A stretch of DNA of 64,000 nucleotides from assembly GCA_015075445.1 (NCBI GenBank), contig JABTUJ010000023.1:1-64000 (forward strand), in the 5' to 3' direction. Shown in pieces: positions 9,497-21,599 of this stretch; within the stretch, counting starts at the first letter, position 1; every line of letters begins with the position of its first letter. The position numbers and the translations under genes are program-made. Source of the DNA: Verrucomicrobiales bacterium (GTDB lineage: Bacteria > Verrucomicrobiota > Verrucomicrobiia > Limisphaerales > J093). The notes beneath the pieces are model-generated. The model saw only the letters and a list, made by a program, of their open reading frames with translations, was not told the origin of the DNA and did not search any database.

Positions 9497-10447
9497 ATGA
9501 GGACACACCAGATAGCTGCCTTCTTGTTCACAGTAATCGGTACGGTGGCCGTGGCGGGCCCGCCCTTGCCGACTGCGGCGGACTATGAGTTCCACACGTT
9601 CCAGGCTCCTGACGCCTTGGACACCTTGCCCTTCGGCCTGAACAACCAGGGCCTCGCCACCGGGCTCTGGTACGGTTGGGACTTCACCCCTGAGGGATAC
9701 CTCACTGCGGAGTACGGTTTTCTGTACAGCATCGAGGGCGGACTCCGGACGGTGGAGGCTCCATTCCCCGGAGTACGTTACACCCTCCTCTACCAGACCA
9801 ACCAGCGGGGCGATGTGGCTGCGGGCGTGGCGACTGAACCCATGGTGGGTGCGGTGGCGGCGGTTTACCATTCTCGCAGCGACACCTGGACGGTCCTGCC
9901 TGATCCTGATCCGACGTCGCTATCCAGCCAAGCGGTAGGGATCAATGACCGGGGTCAGATCTTCGGAAACTGGGGGGACAATCCCTTCTGGCTGAACAAT
10001 CACGGCTGGATCTACGAGCGTGGTCAGTACACGTTCTTCGACGCACCCGGAGCCTCGCCCGATTCGGTTGGCACCCTGGTCAGCTTCGCCAACAATCGTG
10101 GCGACGTCGTAGGCGACTACTACGACAGCGAAAGCGGGGTCCACGGATACATACGATATGGCCACGACGGTCGGATCGAGACGATTGACGTTCCGGTCGG
10201 CGTGCCGGGAACGACCAGCGCCATGGCGATCAACAATCAGGGCATGATCGTGGGTGGCTACCTCGGGGACGATGGGCGTCGGCACGGGTTCATCCTGAAG
10301 AACACGAGTTACACTGTCTTCGATGCCCCTGGAGCCGTTAACACGGTCCTCTCCGCGATCAACGATCGCGGTGACCTCGCTGGTTATACCTATGTGGATT
10401 GGGATCATGCGAGCGTCGCGTTCATCGCGATCCGAAAGGGGAAATAG
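9497..10447 (+). CDS. secreted HAF-repeat protein
   Basis: A 316-residue protein with a signal peptide (MRTHQIAAFLFTVIGTVAVAG). Several copies of a repeat centred on IN-[DN]-[RQ]-G-x-[IVL]-x-G follow: INDRGQIFG, NNRGDVVG, INNQGMIVGG and INDRGDLAG. Each alternates with an aromatic-rich strand such as YTFFDAPGA, which matches the probable extracellular repeat, HAF family. The molecular role of that family is not established. It stands alone between repeat-rich DNA and a toxin remnant. Confidence 0.8.
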   Translation: MRTHQIAAFLFTVIGTVAVAGPPLPTAADYEFHTFQAPDALDTLPFGLNNQGLATGLWYGWDFTPEGYLTAEYGFLYSIEGGLRTVEAPFPGVRYTLLYQTNQRGDVAAGVATEPMVGAVAAVYHSRSDTWTVLPDPDPTSLSSQAVGINDRGQIFGNWGDNPFWLNNHGWIYERGQYTFFDAPGASPDSVGTLVSFANNRGDVVGDYYDSESGVHGYIRYGHDGRIETIDVPVGVPGTTSAMAINNQGMIVGGYLGDDGRRHGFILKNTSYTVFDAPGAVNTVLSAINDRGDLAGYTYVDWDHASVAFIAIRKGK

Positions 10448-10695
10448 ATCGGGCGGACCGGAGGGTCTGTCACCGCTGACGCGCGCGGTGCAGGGACCAA
10501 GCCCACGGGGTACCAGATCCCATGCTCGCGCGGCGGGCGGTGACAAGGCCCGCTGGGCAGACAGACCTGCCGGGGTCTTGGCTGGCCGATGAGGAGGCGC
10601 AGTCGGCCCAGGCTGGAGGCCAAGGCCCACCTCCGAAAGTGGTGTGTCTCCGGCGCCTTCGGCCCAAGGCAACGGCCAGGGCCAAGGTGTGCGGT
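10448..10695. other. non-coding stretch, nothing recognised
   Basis: The 248 bases after the HAF-repeat gene contain no reading frame with family features, no clear terminator and no member of the repeat families seen elsewhere. Confidence 0.5.
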
Positions 10696-10850
10696 TCAGA
10701 TCCGGGCGATGAGCCGTTGGACGTCGGGCAGATTGAGGAAGGCGCCCGGCGTCACGACGCGCGTGCGTCCGTAGGCGGACCTGTCGAAGTGGCCGCGAGC
10801 GGTGTTCACGGTCAGGAGATATGCAGGTATCAAGGACGGCCTTCAAGGTA
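10696..10850 (-). pseudogene. PIN-domain toxin remnant
   Basis: On the minus strand a toxin-like start, LKAVLDTCI, is followed within a few codons and in another frame by GHFDRSAYGRTRVVTPGAFL and DVQRLIARI, then a stop at 10696-10698. In putative PIN-family toxins LKAVLDTN is the N-terminus and a TRVVTPGEFL-like strand is near the C-terminus, so about 100 central residues appear deleted. Upstream on the same strand (10851-11066) are short overlapping frames (MTDQEAVDFVEAKCRQLALR and HPILEAYAAITATIRARL) that could be antitoxin debris. The call is inferred from two short motifs. Confidence 0.4.
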
Positions 10851-11118
10851 GGGTTTGGCGCGGCGCAGAGCCAGTTGACGGCATTTCGCTTCGACAAAGT
10901 CCACCGCCTCCTGGTCGGTCATGGTGCGTCCGGCGTTGCTTGGGGAACAGCCGGGCCCGGATCGTGGCCGTGATGGCGGCGTATGCTTCGAGGATCGGGT
11001 GGCTGACAGCGGTTGCTGGATCCGCCGGATGCGTGAAGGCGTCAGTGCCGCATATGGACACCCCACGAACCGGGCGGACTGGCGGGAGGGCTCCTTTCGG
11101 GAGGATACGGACCGGGGG

Positions 11119-12905
<1,787 letters not shown>

Positions 12906-12909
<4 letters not shown>

Positions 12910-14690
12910 GGGGATGCGGGTTGAAGCCAGCCCTCGCGTTCGGCCAGCAGGAGGTCCGCGAGGAAGAGGTGATCGGGGAAGCCGGGACTCCACGCGTAGC
13001 GCAACGGGAAGCCGGTGGGCACATTCGTCCGGAGCAGGACTTCGACCGCCAGGCGGGCCCAGTCGTGACTCCGTCCCTGCAGGATGTCGCGGCGGAACGG
13101 GGCGTCCATCGTGAGCGGGGTGAGGAGGAGGGCGGTGAGGTGGTGATGCTCGTCGTTGACCTGGTAGAACGCATCCTGCGCGTCCAACGTCGTCCACACC
13201 GAGGTGCGATCCCCGTACCACGCCGTGGCCCAGGGCATGTCGCTCATGAGGACCTCCGACGACTTCAGCAGGCTGACCGGTTGCTGCAGATGGGGAGGGT
13301 AATACGGCGGGTAAACCACCGGTCCCGGACTGCGCCCGAATACCCCGAGCAACAGCGGCGCCGCCATGCCCGCCACGAGAATCGCGCTCAGGACATGCCG
13401 GAACTCGGGGAACGGCAGATCGAACCGCTCCAGCAAGCCCCGGTAGAATGCCACCCCGAGCAGAAACAGCCCGGGCGTCAGGAGCACCAGCAGATTCTCC
13501 GTGTTCACCGTCGGCGTCGTCGCGCTCAGATGCGTCCGTCCCAACGTCTGGGCCACGGCCAGGGCGACCAGGCTCAGCAACACGAACACCCGCAACCGAC
13601 GCACCCCAGGTTCGCGGTATTGGCCGAGCAGACCCACGAGAACGAAGGCGCCGAACCAACCGCCGCCCAACCGCAGCAGGTCGTCCCGCAGCAGGTCTCG
13701 CAAACCCTCGACCCCTTTCTGAATCACATCGCCGGTCTCGACCAGCGAGAGGTCCGGCTGAAACGAGCGTTCCAGCCGGTCCCCAGGAAAGCGGGGCGTC
13801 TCGGCGTAGAGGGCGTGGCCCGGGACACCAAACCAGGTGCCGCTGACCCGCTCGTTCCGCATCAGCCAGGGCACCATCACCGCCGCGCCCACCACCCACG
13901 TGATCACCAGGACCGGCAACGCCCGCCGCCCCAGGTACAGCACGATGAACGCCGTCACGGGCAGGATCAGCACCAGTCCGCTGTAGCGCGTCAGCCCGAG
14001 TAATCCCAGCAGCAGTCCGGCGCCGGCGCCCCACCCCAGAAACCAGACCGCCCCGCGCCGCGCATCCTCCCGGGCCGCCGCCTCCAACCGCACGAGCACA
14101 TCGAGCAATCCCACCGTCAGCAGCAAAGCCAGCAGGGTGGACAAGCCCGACGCGCTGAACCGCCACAAGAGCTCGGACGCCAGCAGCAGCAACGCCAGCA
14201 ACCACCCCGCCTCGCGCCCCATCAACCGCCCGGCCAGCCGCGCCGCCAGCGCGACCGACGCGAAGAACAAAAGCTGGTTCAGGATCGTGATCAGAAACTC
14301 GGGCTGGTACCGCCAGAACCGCTCTCCGATCGGGTACTGGAACGGCAGCAGCTTCATCCAACCCGCCAGCACCAGCGGGTAGAAGGGTGGGTTGAACAGG
14401 TCCGGATGCGGCCGCCGCCCCAGGCCGGCCTCCACCCCTTGACGGTCCTGCACCCATTGGAGGGTCAGGGGCCGGACCACCTGGGTGGTGAACCCTTCGC
14501 CGCGCGCCAGGTTGCGCGCCACTTGCGCGGCCTCCATCGCCTCCGGTGCCGCGAAGTTCCGCGCCTGCGAAAGGTCGTACCACCACGTCAGCGCGAGCAA
14601 CACCAGCGCCGCCACCAACAGGCGGATCGCGCCGGCCCCGCGGCCGACTTCGAGCCAGTGAACAACCTCTTGAGCGGGTCGTATGCGCAT
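12906..14690 (-). CDS. polytopic membrane protein, GT39/GT-C glycosyltransferase-like
   Basis: A 594-residue integral membrane protein with about ten hydrophobic helices. The first starts near residue 22 (AIRLLVAALVLLALTWWY). The first periplasmic loop contains PEAMEAAQVARNLARGEGF and DLFNPPFYPLVLAGW, the arrangement seen in dolichyl-phosphate-mannose-type GT-C enzymes. The C-terminal soluble part has no recognised motif. The stop codon overlaps the start of the carB half, and the NtrC-type regulator ends 51 bases upstream. Donor and acceptor are unknown. Confidence 0.78.
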
Positions 14691-14741
14691 GGAGTGGCGG
14701 GCCTCCGGATCCGGGGTTGTCCCCGATCGCTCGCCCCGTGT

Positions 14742-16118
14742 TTAAAGCCCGTCCAGGTGATACTCGTGGAGCTTGCGGTAGAGCGTGCGGCGGCCGACGC
14801 CGATTTTTTTCGCGGCGAGGGTGCGATTGCCCTTGGTTTCCTGCAAGGCGCGAATGATGAGCTGTTTCTCCGCCTCCCGCACCGTTTGGGGAGCGGCGTC
14901 CACGGGAGCACGCGCCCCGGATGTCGTCAGCCCTCCTCCCAGGCCGCGGACCGCGGGCGGCAACTCGCGGCGGGTGATCTTGTCGCCCCGCGCCAGGGCC
15001 ACCGCGCCTTCGACGGCATTGCGCAGCTCGCGCACATTCGCCGGCCACGAGTAGCTCAGCAGCGCCTGCAGGGCGTCGGGCGTGAACTCCCGGACCGGTT
15101 TGCCATAGGCGGCGGCAATCTCCTTGAGGAAATGCAGCGCCAGCAACGGCACATCGCCCGGACGCTCCCGCAGCGGGGGCAGCCACAGTTCCACCACCCG
15201 CAACCGGAAATAGAGGTCCTCCCGGAACTGCCCGGCCTTGACCAGCTCGACCAGGTTCCGGTTCGTCGCCGCGATCAGCCGCACGTCCACCGCGATCGTC
15301 TTGCCCGAACCCACCCGCTCGAAGGTGCGCTCGCCCAGCACCCGCAGCAGCTTCACCTGCGTGCTCGCGTCGATCTCCCCGATCTCGTCCAGGAACAAGG
15401 AGCCGCCGTTGGCCTGCTCGAAGCGCCCGATCCGCCGTTCGTGCGCGCCGGTGAACGCCCCTTTCTCATGCCCGAACAGCTCGCTCTCGAGCAACGCCGC
15501 CGGCAACGCCGCGCAATGCACCGTGACCAGCGGCTGGCGCGCCCGCGGGCTGAGCTGATGCACGGCTTTCGCGATCAGTTCCTTGCCCGTCCCGCTTTCC
15601 CCCTGGATCAGCACCGTGGCCGGGGTCGGGGCCACCTGCCGCACGATCTCGAACACCTCGGCCATGGCGGGGGACTTGCCCACGATCTGCTCCAGGCCGA
15701 ACCGGTCGTCGAGCTGCCGGTGCAGGTTCTGGTTCTCGGTCTCGAGTTGCTGGGTGCGCAGCGCCTTGGCAATCCGCAGCTCCAGCTCGTCGATCTGCAG
15801 CCGGCCCTTCGCCAGATAATCGTCCGCCCCCCGCTTCATGGCCTCGACCGCAAGATCCTCCGAGCCGTAGGCCGTCATGAGAAGGCACACCGGCGGACGG
15901 CTCAGCGATTTCGCCCGCGCGATGAGCTGCATGCCGTCCTCCTTCGGCAACCGGAAATCCGTCAGCACCACGTCGAACCGCTCGCGTTCGAGCAACTCCA
16001 TCGCCGTGGCGGCGTCCTCGGCCAGGTACACGTCGTAACGGTCCTCGAGCGCCGCCCGCAGTCCCTCGCGCGTCGGGCGCTCATCATCCACGATCAACAG
16101 CATCGGCTTGGACTCCAT
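14742..16118 (-). CDS. sigma-54-dependent response regulator, NtrC family
   Basis: A 458-residue transcription activator. The receiver domain (1-120) carries DDE at 11-13, the phosphorylation site Asp54 in LTDFRLP and a Thr in LLMTAYGS; the usual KP is KG in YLAKGRL. The AAA+ domain has Walker A GESGTGKE, the sigma-54 contact loop GAFTGA and Walker B SLFLDEIGE. The C-terminus is a Fis-type HTH (GNRTLAAKKIGVGRRTLYRK). The ATG at 16116-16118 gives a full receiver domain; longer frames add only unrelated sequence. No histidine kinase lies nearby, so it is an orphan here. Confidence 0.94.
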   Translation of the reverse strand: MESKPMLLIVDDERPTREGLRAALEDRYDVYLAEDAATAMELLERERFDVVLTDFRLPKEDGMQLIARAKSLSRPPVCLLMTAYGSEDLAVEAMKRGADDYLAKGRLQIDELELRIAKALRTQQLETENQNLHRQLDDRFGLEQIVGKSPAMAEVFEIVRQVAPTPATVLIQGESGTGKELIAKAVHQLSPRARQPLVTVHCAALPAALLESELFGHEKGAFTGAHERRIGRFEQANGGSLFLDEIGEIDASTQVKLLRVLGERTFERVGSGKTIAVDVRLIAATNRNLVELVKAGQFREDLYFRLRVVELWLPPLRERPGDVPLLALHFLKEIAAAYGKPVREFTPDALQALLSYSWPANVRELRNAVEGAVALARGDKITRRELPPAVRGLGGGLTTSGARAPVDAAPQTVREAEKQLIIRALQETKGNRTLAAKKIGVGRRTLYRKLHEYHLDGL

Positions 16119-16215
16119 AACCGGCCCCCAGCTTCCCACGTCCCCCGCCGCGTGGAAAGCGTCCACCTCAAGCCCCGGCGGACGTCGCTCCTCCCCGGCA
16201 TGCAACCGCGACCGA

Positions 16216-16240
16216 CCGTAGGCGCCGACGTGAGGAGGCG
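16216..16240. repeat. single copy of the CCGTAGGCGCCGACGT repeat
   Basis: CCGTAGGCGCCGACGTGAGG and the following AGGCG match the units of the tandem cluster at 55160-55303. This copy lies in the 172-base gap between the divergent regulator and beta-lactamase-like genes, where their promoters should be. Confidence 0.85.
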
Positions 16241-16290
16241 AAGAGTGCGGGCATTGCCTCACCAGCAGGCCCTCGTTACGCTGCCTCCCC

Positions 16291-18640
16291 ATGCGACTCT
16301 CCTCGGTTCTGCCCTTCGCCGGCGCTGCGCTCCTGGCTGGATTGCTGCCCGGCTGCCGCTCGCCGCAACCAGCAGCGGCCCCACCGCGCCCCCTCGAAGC
16401 CGTCTTCCACCCGGCCAAGCTCGCCGAACTCGATGCCACCATCACCAACGCCATCGCCCAGAACAAATGCCCCGGCGGCGTCCTCTGGCTCGAACGCGAC
16501 GGCGTCGCCTACCACCGCGCCTATGGCCAGCGGGCCGTCCTGCCCGAGCCCGAGCCCATGACCGAGGACACCCTCTTCGACGCCGCGTCGCTCACCAAGG
16601 TCGTCGCCTGCACCCCGGCCGTGATGCTCCTCGTCGAACGCGGCCAGGTGCGCCTCGACGCCCCGGTCTCCAACTACCTCCCCGAGTTCACCGGCGGCGG
16701 CCGGGAACTGGTCACCGTGCGCCACCTCCTCACCCACACGTCCGGGCTGCGCCCCGACATCAGCCTCACCCCCGCCTGGTCCGGCCTCGACGCCGCCCTC
16801 AAGTTGTGCTGGGCCGAGAACCTCACCGCTCCTCCCGGAACACGGGTGATCTACAGCGACACCGGCCCCATTCTCCTGGGCGAGATCGTGCGCCGGATCA
16901 CCGGTCGCCCCCTCGATGCCTTCGTCGAAGCCGAGATCTATCGGCCCCTGCAGATGCACGACACCGGCTTCAATCCCCCGGTCGCGAAACGGGCCCGCAT
17001 TGCCCCCACCGAGGTCGAAAACGGCCAGCCCCTTCGCGGCGTGGTCCATGACCCGCGCGCCCGTCGCCTCGGCGGCGTGGCCGGACACGCCGGCCTGTTC
17101 ACCACCGCCGCCGACCTCGCCCGCTTCGCCCGCCTCCTGCTCGCAGGCGGCGAACTCGACGGCGTCCGCCTCTTCCAGCCCGAGACCGTCCACCTGATGA
17201 CCAGTGTCCAGACGCCGCCCAGCCTCCCGCGCCGCGGCCTGGGCTGGGACATCGATTCGCCTTACGCCGGCCCGCGCGGCGAGCTTTTCCCCCTGGGTTC
17301 GTACGGCCACACCGGCTGGACCGGCACCTCGATCTGGATCGACCCTTTCTCCCGCACCTTCGTCATCTTCCTCTCAAACCGGAACCACCCCACCGAGGCC
17401 GGCAACGTCATCGCCCTCCGCCGCGCCCTCGGCACGCTGGCCGCCCAGGCCGTGGTCGGGTTCAATTTCAGCTACGTGCCCGGTGCGCTGTCCCCGGAGC
17501 CCGGTTCGCGCCTGCCCACCGCAGCCGCCACCACCGCCGAACCGCGCGCCCCCGTCCTCAACGGCATCGACGTGCTGGTGAAACGGAAGTTCGCCCCCCT
17601 CCGCGGCCTCCGCGTCGGCCTCATCACCAACCAGACCGGTCACGACCGCGACCGCCGCCCCACCATCGATCTGCTCCGCAGCGCGCCGGAGGTCCAGCTC
17701 GTCGCTCTGTTCAGTCCCGAACACGGCCTCCGCGGCGTCCTCGACGAAGCCGTGGGCGACACCGTGGACGAGCCGTCGGGGCTGCCCGTGTACAGCCTCT
17801 ACGGCGAAACCCGCGCGCCCCGCCCCGCCCAGCTTGCCGAACTCGATGCGCTGGTGTTCGACGTCCAGGACATCGGCTGCCGGTTCTACACCTACATCTC
17901 GACCCTCGGCCTCTGCCTCGAAGCCGCCGCTCAGGCCGGCAAGAAGTTCTTCGTGCTCGACCGCGTCAACCCCAACAACTGCCTCGGCGACGAAGGCCAG
18001 TCCGCAGCCCCTCGGCCTTCGTCGCCTTCCATCGCCTCCCTCCGCCACGGCATGACCGTGGGCGAACTTCCTTTGCCCAGCTCTTCAATCGCAGGCGCAA
18101 CGTGCAAACCGACCTGACCGTGGTCGGTCGAGGGGCTGGTCCAGGCCCACTGGCTGGACCAGACCGGGTTGCCCTGGACCAATCCACTCCCCGAACGCCG
18201 CGCCTCACCGCCGCCATCCTCTACCCGGGCTCGGCCTGCTCAAGCGCGGTGTCCGTCGAGCGCGGCACCGACACCCCGTTCGAGATCGTCGGCGCGCCGT
18301 ATGTCGATGACGTGCGGTTCGCCGCGGAACTGACCCAGGCCGGCGTCCCGGGCGTGCGGTTTGTGCCCGTCCGGTTCACCCGCGGGCCAGCACCTTCAAG
18401 GACCAGCCCTGCGGGCGTGTCGCTGGTCCTCACCAACCGCGATGCCCTCGACGCCGTGGACCTCGGCCTCACCCTCGCGCTCACCCTGCAACGGCTCCAT
18501 CCGGACCAGTTCGCCCTGGGCAAACTCCGTCCCTTGCTGACTGACGCGGCCACCCTCACGGCGATTGAGGCCGGCAAGCCGCTGGCCGAAATCCGCCGCG
18601 GTTGGAGCGCGGAACTCGCCGCCAGCAACGCCAGCATAAC
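16291..18640 (+). pseudogene. broken beta-lactamase-type hydrolase fused to NamZ (DUF1343) domain
   Basis: A lipoprotein-type start (LLAGLLPGC, Cys22) leads into a serine hydrolase/penicillin-binding domain with S100-L-T-K103, YSDTGPILLGE and a GHTGWTG motif. From about residue 440 a NamZ exo-muramidase-like domain begins (GLRVGLITNQTGHDRD, FSPEHGLRGV, FDVQDIGCRFYTYI). The frame ends at 18117, but NamZ sequence continues in other frames: FAQLFNRRRNVQTDLTVV, HWLDQTGLPWTN, then from about 18200 LTAAILYPG and VSVERGTDTPFEIVGAPY. At least three frame changes lie in 18000-18240. The C-terminus degenerates just before the hairpin array. The intact family acts in peptidoglycan turnover; a functional protein here would have only the first domain. 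Confidence 0.82.
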
Positions 18641-18654
18641 CATACTGGGCCCCT

Positions 18655-19325
18655 TTCCCCATCCCCTGTGTTCGCGATCGGCGGAGAGCGCCCTGGATCA
18701 TGGTTTCCAGTTTGTCGGGGAGACAGGCTGAGGATCCCGGGCTCTCTCCCAGTCCCTATGTTTCGCGATCGGTGGAAACCCTTCCCTGGATCCTCCGCAG
18801 ATTTCGAACATCGGGGATTAGGCTGAGGGAATCCCCGGGCTCTCCCCCATCCCCTATGTTCGCAATCGGTGGAGAAGCCCCTTCCCTAGATCCTCCGCCA
18901 GTTTCCAGACATCGGGGACTAGACTGAGGATCCCAGGCTCTCCCAAATCCCTATGATATTCGCAATCGGCGGAGGCCCTTCCCTGGTCCTCCATGGATTT
19001 GGACATCCGGGGTAGACTTGAGGAATCTCCGCCTCCCCGTAATCCCTGGTTCGCCAATCGGCGGAGAGCCCCTCCCCTGGATCCTCCGCAGATTTCGAAC
19101 ATCGGGAATTGGGCTGAGGGGATCTCCGCCTCCCCGTAATCCCCTATGTTCGCAATCGGCGGAGAACCCCCCCGCCCCCGGGTCCTCCGCAGATTTCGAA
19201 CATCGGGGATTGGGGCGAAGGGGATCTGCGGCCTCCCCGAATCCCCTATGTTCGCAATCGGCGGAGAAACACCCTTCCACTGAATCCTCCGCAGATTCCG
19301 AACATCGGGAATTGGGCCGAGGGGA
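18655..19325. repeat. array of about seven hairpin elements
   Basis: Seven units of about 95-100 bases start near 18659, 18753, 18850, 18945, 19045, 19141 and 19244. A typical unit has a left arm with TATGTTCGCAATCGGCGGAG, a short variable loop, and a right arm with CTCCGCAGATTTCGAACATC, so it folds on itself. The first unit's right arm is most degraded. The stretch 18641-19516 contains no gene. A single copy lies at 8929-9005. Confidence 0.93.
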
Positions 19326-19516
19326 GCTTCGGCCTGCGGGAGCTTGGCTTTCTTCGTGGCGGGTGCGGGTCCCGGCTGGCGGGAGGGCAACTCCCGACTT
19401 GATTTGGGCCCACGGACTTTTCAGGATCCGACGCCGAGCGAGCCGGGGGCCTTCGGCAGCAGGTGCGATGGGCTGGCTGGGGCGCTCGCTTCGCGGGAAG
19501 AACCGAAGTCAAGTTT

Positions 19517-19735
19517 GTGCCGAAAGAAGAGCCGATCGAGTTGACGGGAACGGTGACGCAGGTCCTGCCGGGGACGATGTTTCGCGTGGCTTTGCCCACC
19601 AAGCACGAGGTGCTGGCCCACATCTCCGGGAAGATGCGCAAGCATTTCATCCGGATCAGCGTGGGGGACCGGGTCAACCTCGAGATGTCGCCGTACGATC
19701 TGAACAAGGCGCGCATCACCTATCGCCACCCGTGA
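19517..19735 (+). CDS. infA: translation initiation factor IF-1
   Basis: An OB-fold factor that binds the 30S A site during initiation. The protein has the family core: [52 protein letters not shown] and [10 protein letters not shown] chose the GTG at 19517 because it gives MPKEEPIEL and exactly 72 residues, the usual IF-1 length; an ATG at 19463 would add 18 unrelated residues. It stands between the hairpin array and the tonB-like gene. Confidence 0.92.
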   Translation: MPKEEPIELTGTVTQVLPGTMFRVALPTKHEVLAHISGKMRKHFIRISVGDRVNLEMSPYDLNKARITYRHP

Positions 19736-19794
19736 CGTGACTTCGTAAGGGTCGGAGTTGCCCTCACTTGGCGGCTGCGGCAACCTAAGGCCCG

Positions 19795-20916
19795 GTGGCG
19801 CACGCTTTGACATGGAACTGGCGCAGGCGCACGACGCAAGCCTCGCTCGTGCACGCCTTCGGCTTTTCTTTGCTCCTCCACCTGACGTTCTTCGGCGCCG
19901 TCGAGGCCGGTTACCGCTTCGACCTCTGGCGTTACAGCCCCCTGGCGATGCTGGCCAAGTGGCTGCAGCCCAACCCTGATCTGCGCACCGCGCTCTCGCC
20001 CACCCCGGCCGCCGCCCGCGAACGCGAGGTGCAACAGGTCCCCGTGGTTTTCGTGGACGTGGACCCCTCCCAAGCCACCGAAGAGGAGACCGCCAACACC
20101 CCGTACTACGCCGCGGTCTCCTCGCACGCTGGCAATCCCGATGTCAGCCGCGACACCGACCGCCCCCAACTTGACGGCACCCAGGACCTGGTGCTCAAGA
20201 CCCTCGACTCCGACCGGGCCCGACCACCCGACGCCCCCCCGCCCGCACCTGTCGTCGCCCAACCCATCGAGGTGGCCGAACCCGTTCCTCCCGCCCGCCC
20301 CAAGGAAGCCGTGGCTATCGGGCCGACTCCCCCCCCGGAACCGCCCGCGCCCGCCAGGGAACCGGAGCGCCCTGCCCTTGAACCGGGCGAGGTGGTTGAG
20401 GCGAAGCCCGGACCCGAGGTGCTTCGTCCCACGCCCCCCGTCGCGGCGCCGAACGTCCCGGAAGTCGTCGAGGAACCCCGGGTTCGCCCGCGCACGATCG
20501 CCGCGGCCCGGGCGCAGATGAATCAGAACACCGAGAGCGCGTTGATCGGGCGGAAGATGGTTCAGGACGGCGGCGTGCGCCGGTTCTCGATTGTGTCGTC
20601 GCTCGAGGTCCGCGGGACGCCGCTGGGCAACTACGACTATCGTTTCGTGCAGGCGGTCCAGAACTGCTGGTACGCCCTGCTCGAGGAACAGCGATACAGC
20701 TTTGACCGCCTGGGCAAGGTGGTGCTCGACTTCCGGCTCACGGTGGACGGGCGCATCACCGATCTGCGGGTCACCGAGTCGAACGTGGGCGAGATCTACA
20801 CGACCATCTGCCAGATGGCCATCACCCGCCCTTCGCCGTACGAACGCTGGCCCAACGAGGTGCGCCGCATGGTGGGCGCCGACCACCGGGATGTGCGGTT
20901 TACCTTCTACTATTGA
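19795..20916 (+). CDS. TonB-like energy transducer
   Basis: A 373-residue protein with one N-terminal membrane helix (about 17-40), a long Pro-rich periplasmic spacer (about 100-230, rich in PPAPVV and PPPEPPAPAREPE) and a C-terminal domain (about 280-373) with LGKVVLDFRLTVDGRITDLR, as in TonB/TolA C-terminal domains. With the following exbB and exbD it would pass proton-motive force to outer-membrane receptors. The start is a GTG at 19795. Six bases separate its stop from the next start. No receptor gene lies in the window. Confidence 0.85.
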   Translation: MAHALTWNWRRRTTQASLVHAFGFSLLLHLTFFGAVEAGYRFDLWRYSPLAMLAKWLQPNPDLRTALSPTPAAAREREVQQVPVVFVDVDPSQATEEETANTPYYAAVSSHAGNPDVSRDTDRPQLDGTQDLVLKTLDSDRARPPDAPPPAPVVAQPIEVAEPVPPARPKEAVAIGPTPPPEPPAPAREPERPALEPGEVVEAKPGPEVLRPTPPVAAPNVPEVVEEPRVRPRTIAAARAQMNQNTESALIGRKMVQDGGVRRFSIVSSLEVRGTPLGNYDYRFVQAVQNCWYALLEEQRYSFDRLGKVVLDFRLTVDGRITDLRVTESNVGEIYTTICQMAITRPSPYERWPNEVRRMVGADHRDVRFTFYY

Positions 20917-20922
20917 GTCGGC

Positions 20923-21591
20923 GTGAGCGTGCTGAATTCTATGTTGCAGTTTCTTCAGGCCGGCGGGCCGTTCATGATCCTCCTGGTGCTCACGTCCATC
21001 GTGAGCGTCGCGTTCATCCTCGAGCGAGCCTTCGCCTTGCGCCGCAGCCAGGTTGCGCCCGAGGTGGTCGAGGACGCCCTGGACCAATGCCACAACAAGG
21101 ACGACCTGCCCAACCTCCAGGTCCTCTGCCAGCAGAAGCCCTCCCCGCTCAGCCGCCTGGTCCTGCTGGCCATCGAACACCTGCCCTATCCGAAGGCCGA
21201 CAACGCGGACTGCGTCCAGACGCGGGCCCGGCATGAGGTCGTCCGCCTCGAGCGCGGCCTCGTGGTGCTGGAGATCATCACCGGCATCGCCCCGCTGCTC
21301 GGCCTCGTGGGCACGCTCCACGGGATGATCGTCCTGTTCGGGGACATCGGCCGCGTGGGTCTGGGCGACAACGCCGGCATCGCCCGCGGCATTTCCATCA
21401 CGCTGAACACCACCCTGGCGGGCCTCCTCATCGCCATCCCGTCCCTCATCTCCTGGAGCTACTACAGCAAGCGCGTGGAATCGCTCGCCGTCGAGATGGA
21501 GACCCTGCTCGAAGAGTTCCTGCGCAAGCAGTACCGCGCGCCGGCTGCCACCCGGAAAGCCGCGGCCAAACAGCGGGCGGAAACCCGCTGA
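20923..21591 (+). CDS. exbB: ExbB/TolQ/MotA-family proton channel protein
   Basis: A 222-residue inner-membrane protein with three helices: near 12-30 (GPFMILLVLTSIVSVAFILE), near 115-140 (LEIITGIAPLLGLVGTLHGM) and near 155-180 (NTTLAGLLIAIPSLISW). The second and third carry the conserved family signature around APLLGLLGTVxGM. It starts at a GTG (20923); an ATG six codons later is possible. It is part of the tonB-exbB-exbD cluster and precedes exbD by eight bases. Confidence 0.93.
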   Translation: MSVLNSMLQFLQAGGPFMILLVLTSIVSVAFILERAFALRRSQVAPEVVEDALDQCHNKDDLPNLQVLCQQKPSPLSRLVLLAIEHLPYPKADNADCVQTRARHEVVRLERGLVVLEIITGIAPLLGLVGTLHGMIVLFGDIGRVGLGDNAGIARGISITLNTTLAGLLIAIPSLISWSYYSKRVESLAVEMETLLEEFLRKQYRAPAATRKAAAKQRAETR

Positions 21592-21599
21592 GCCGCGCC

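Noticed and set aside
18655-19325. Possible CRISPR array
   Set aside because: Units are about 95-100 bases of self-complementary sequence without constant short repeats and unique spacers, and no cas gene is nearby.
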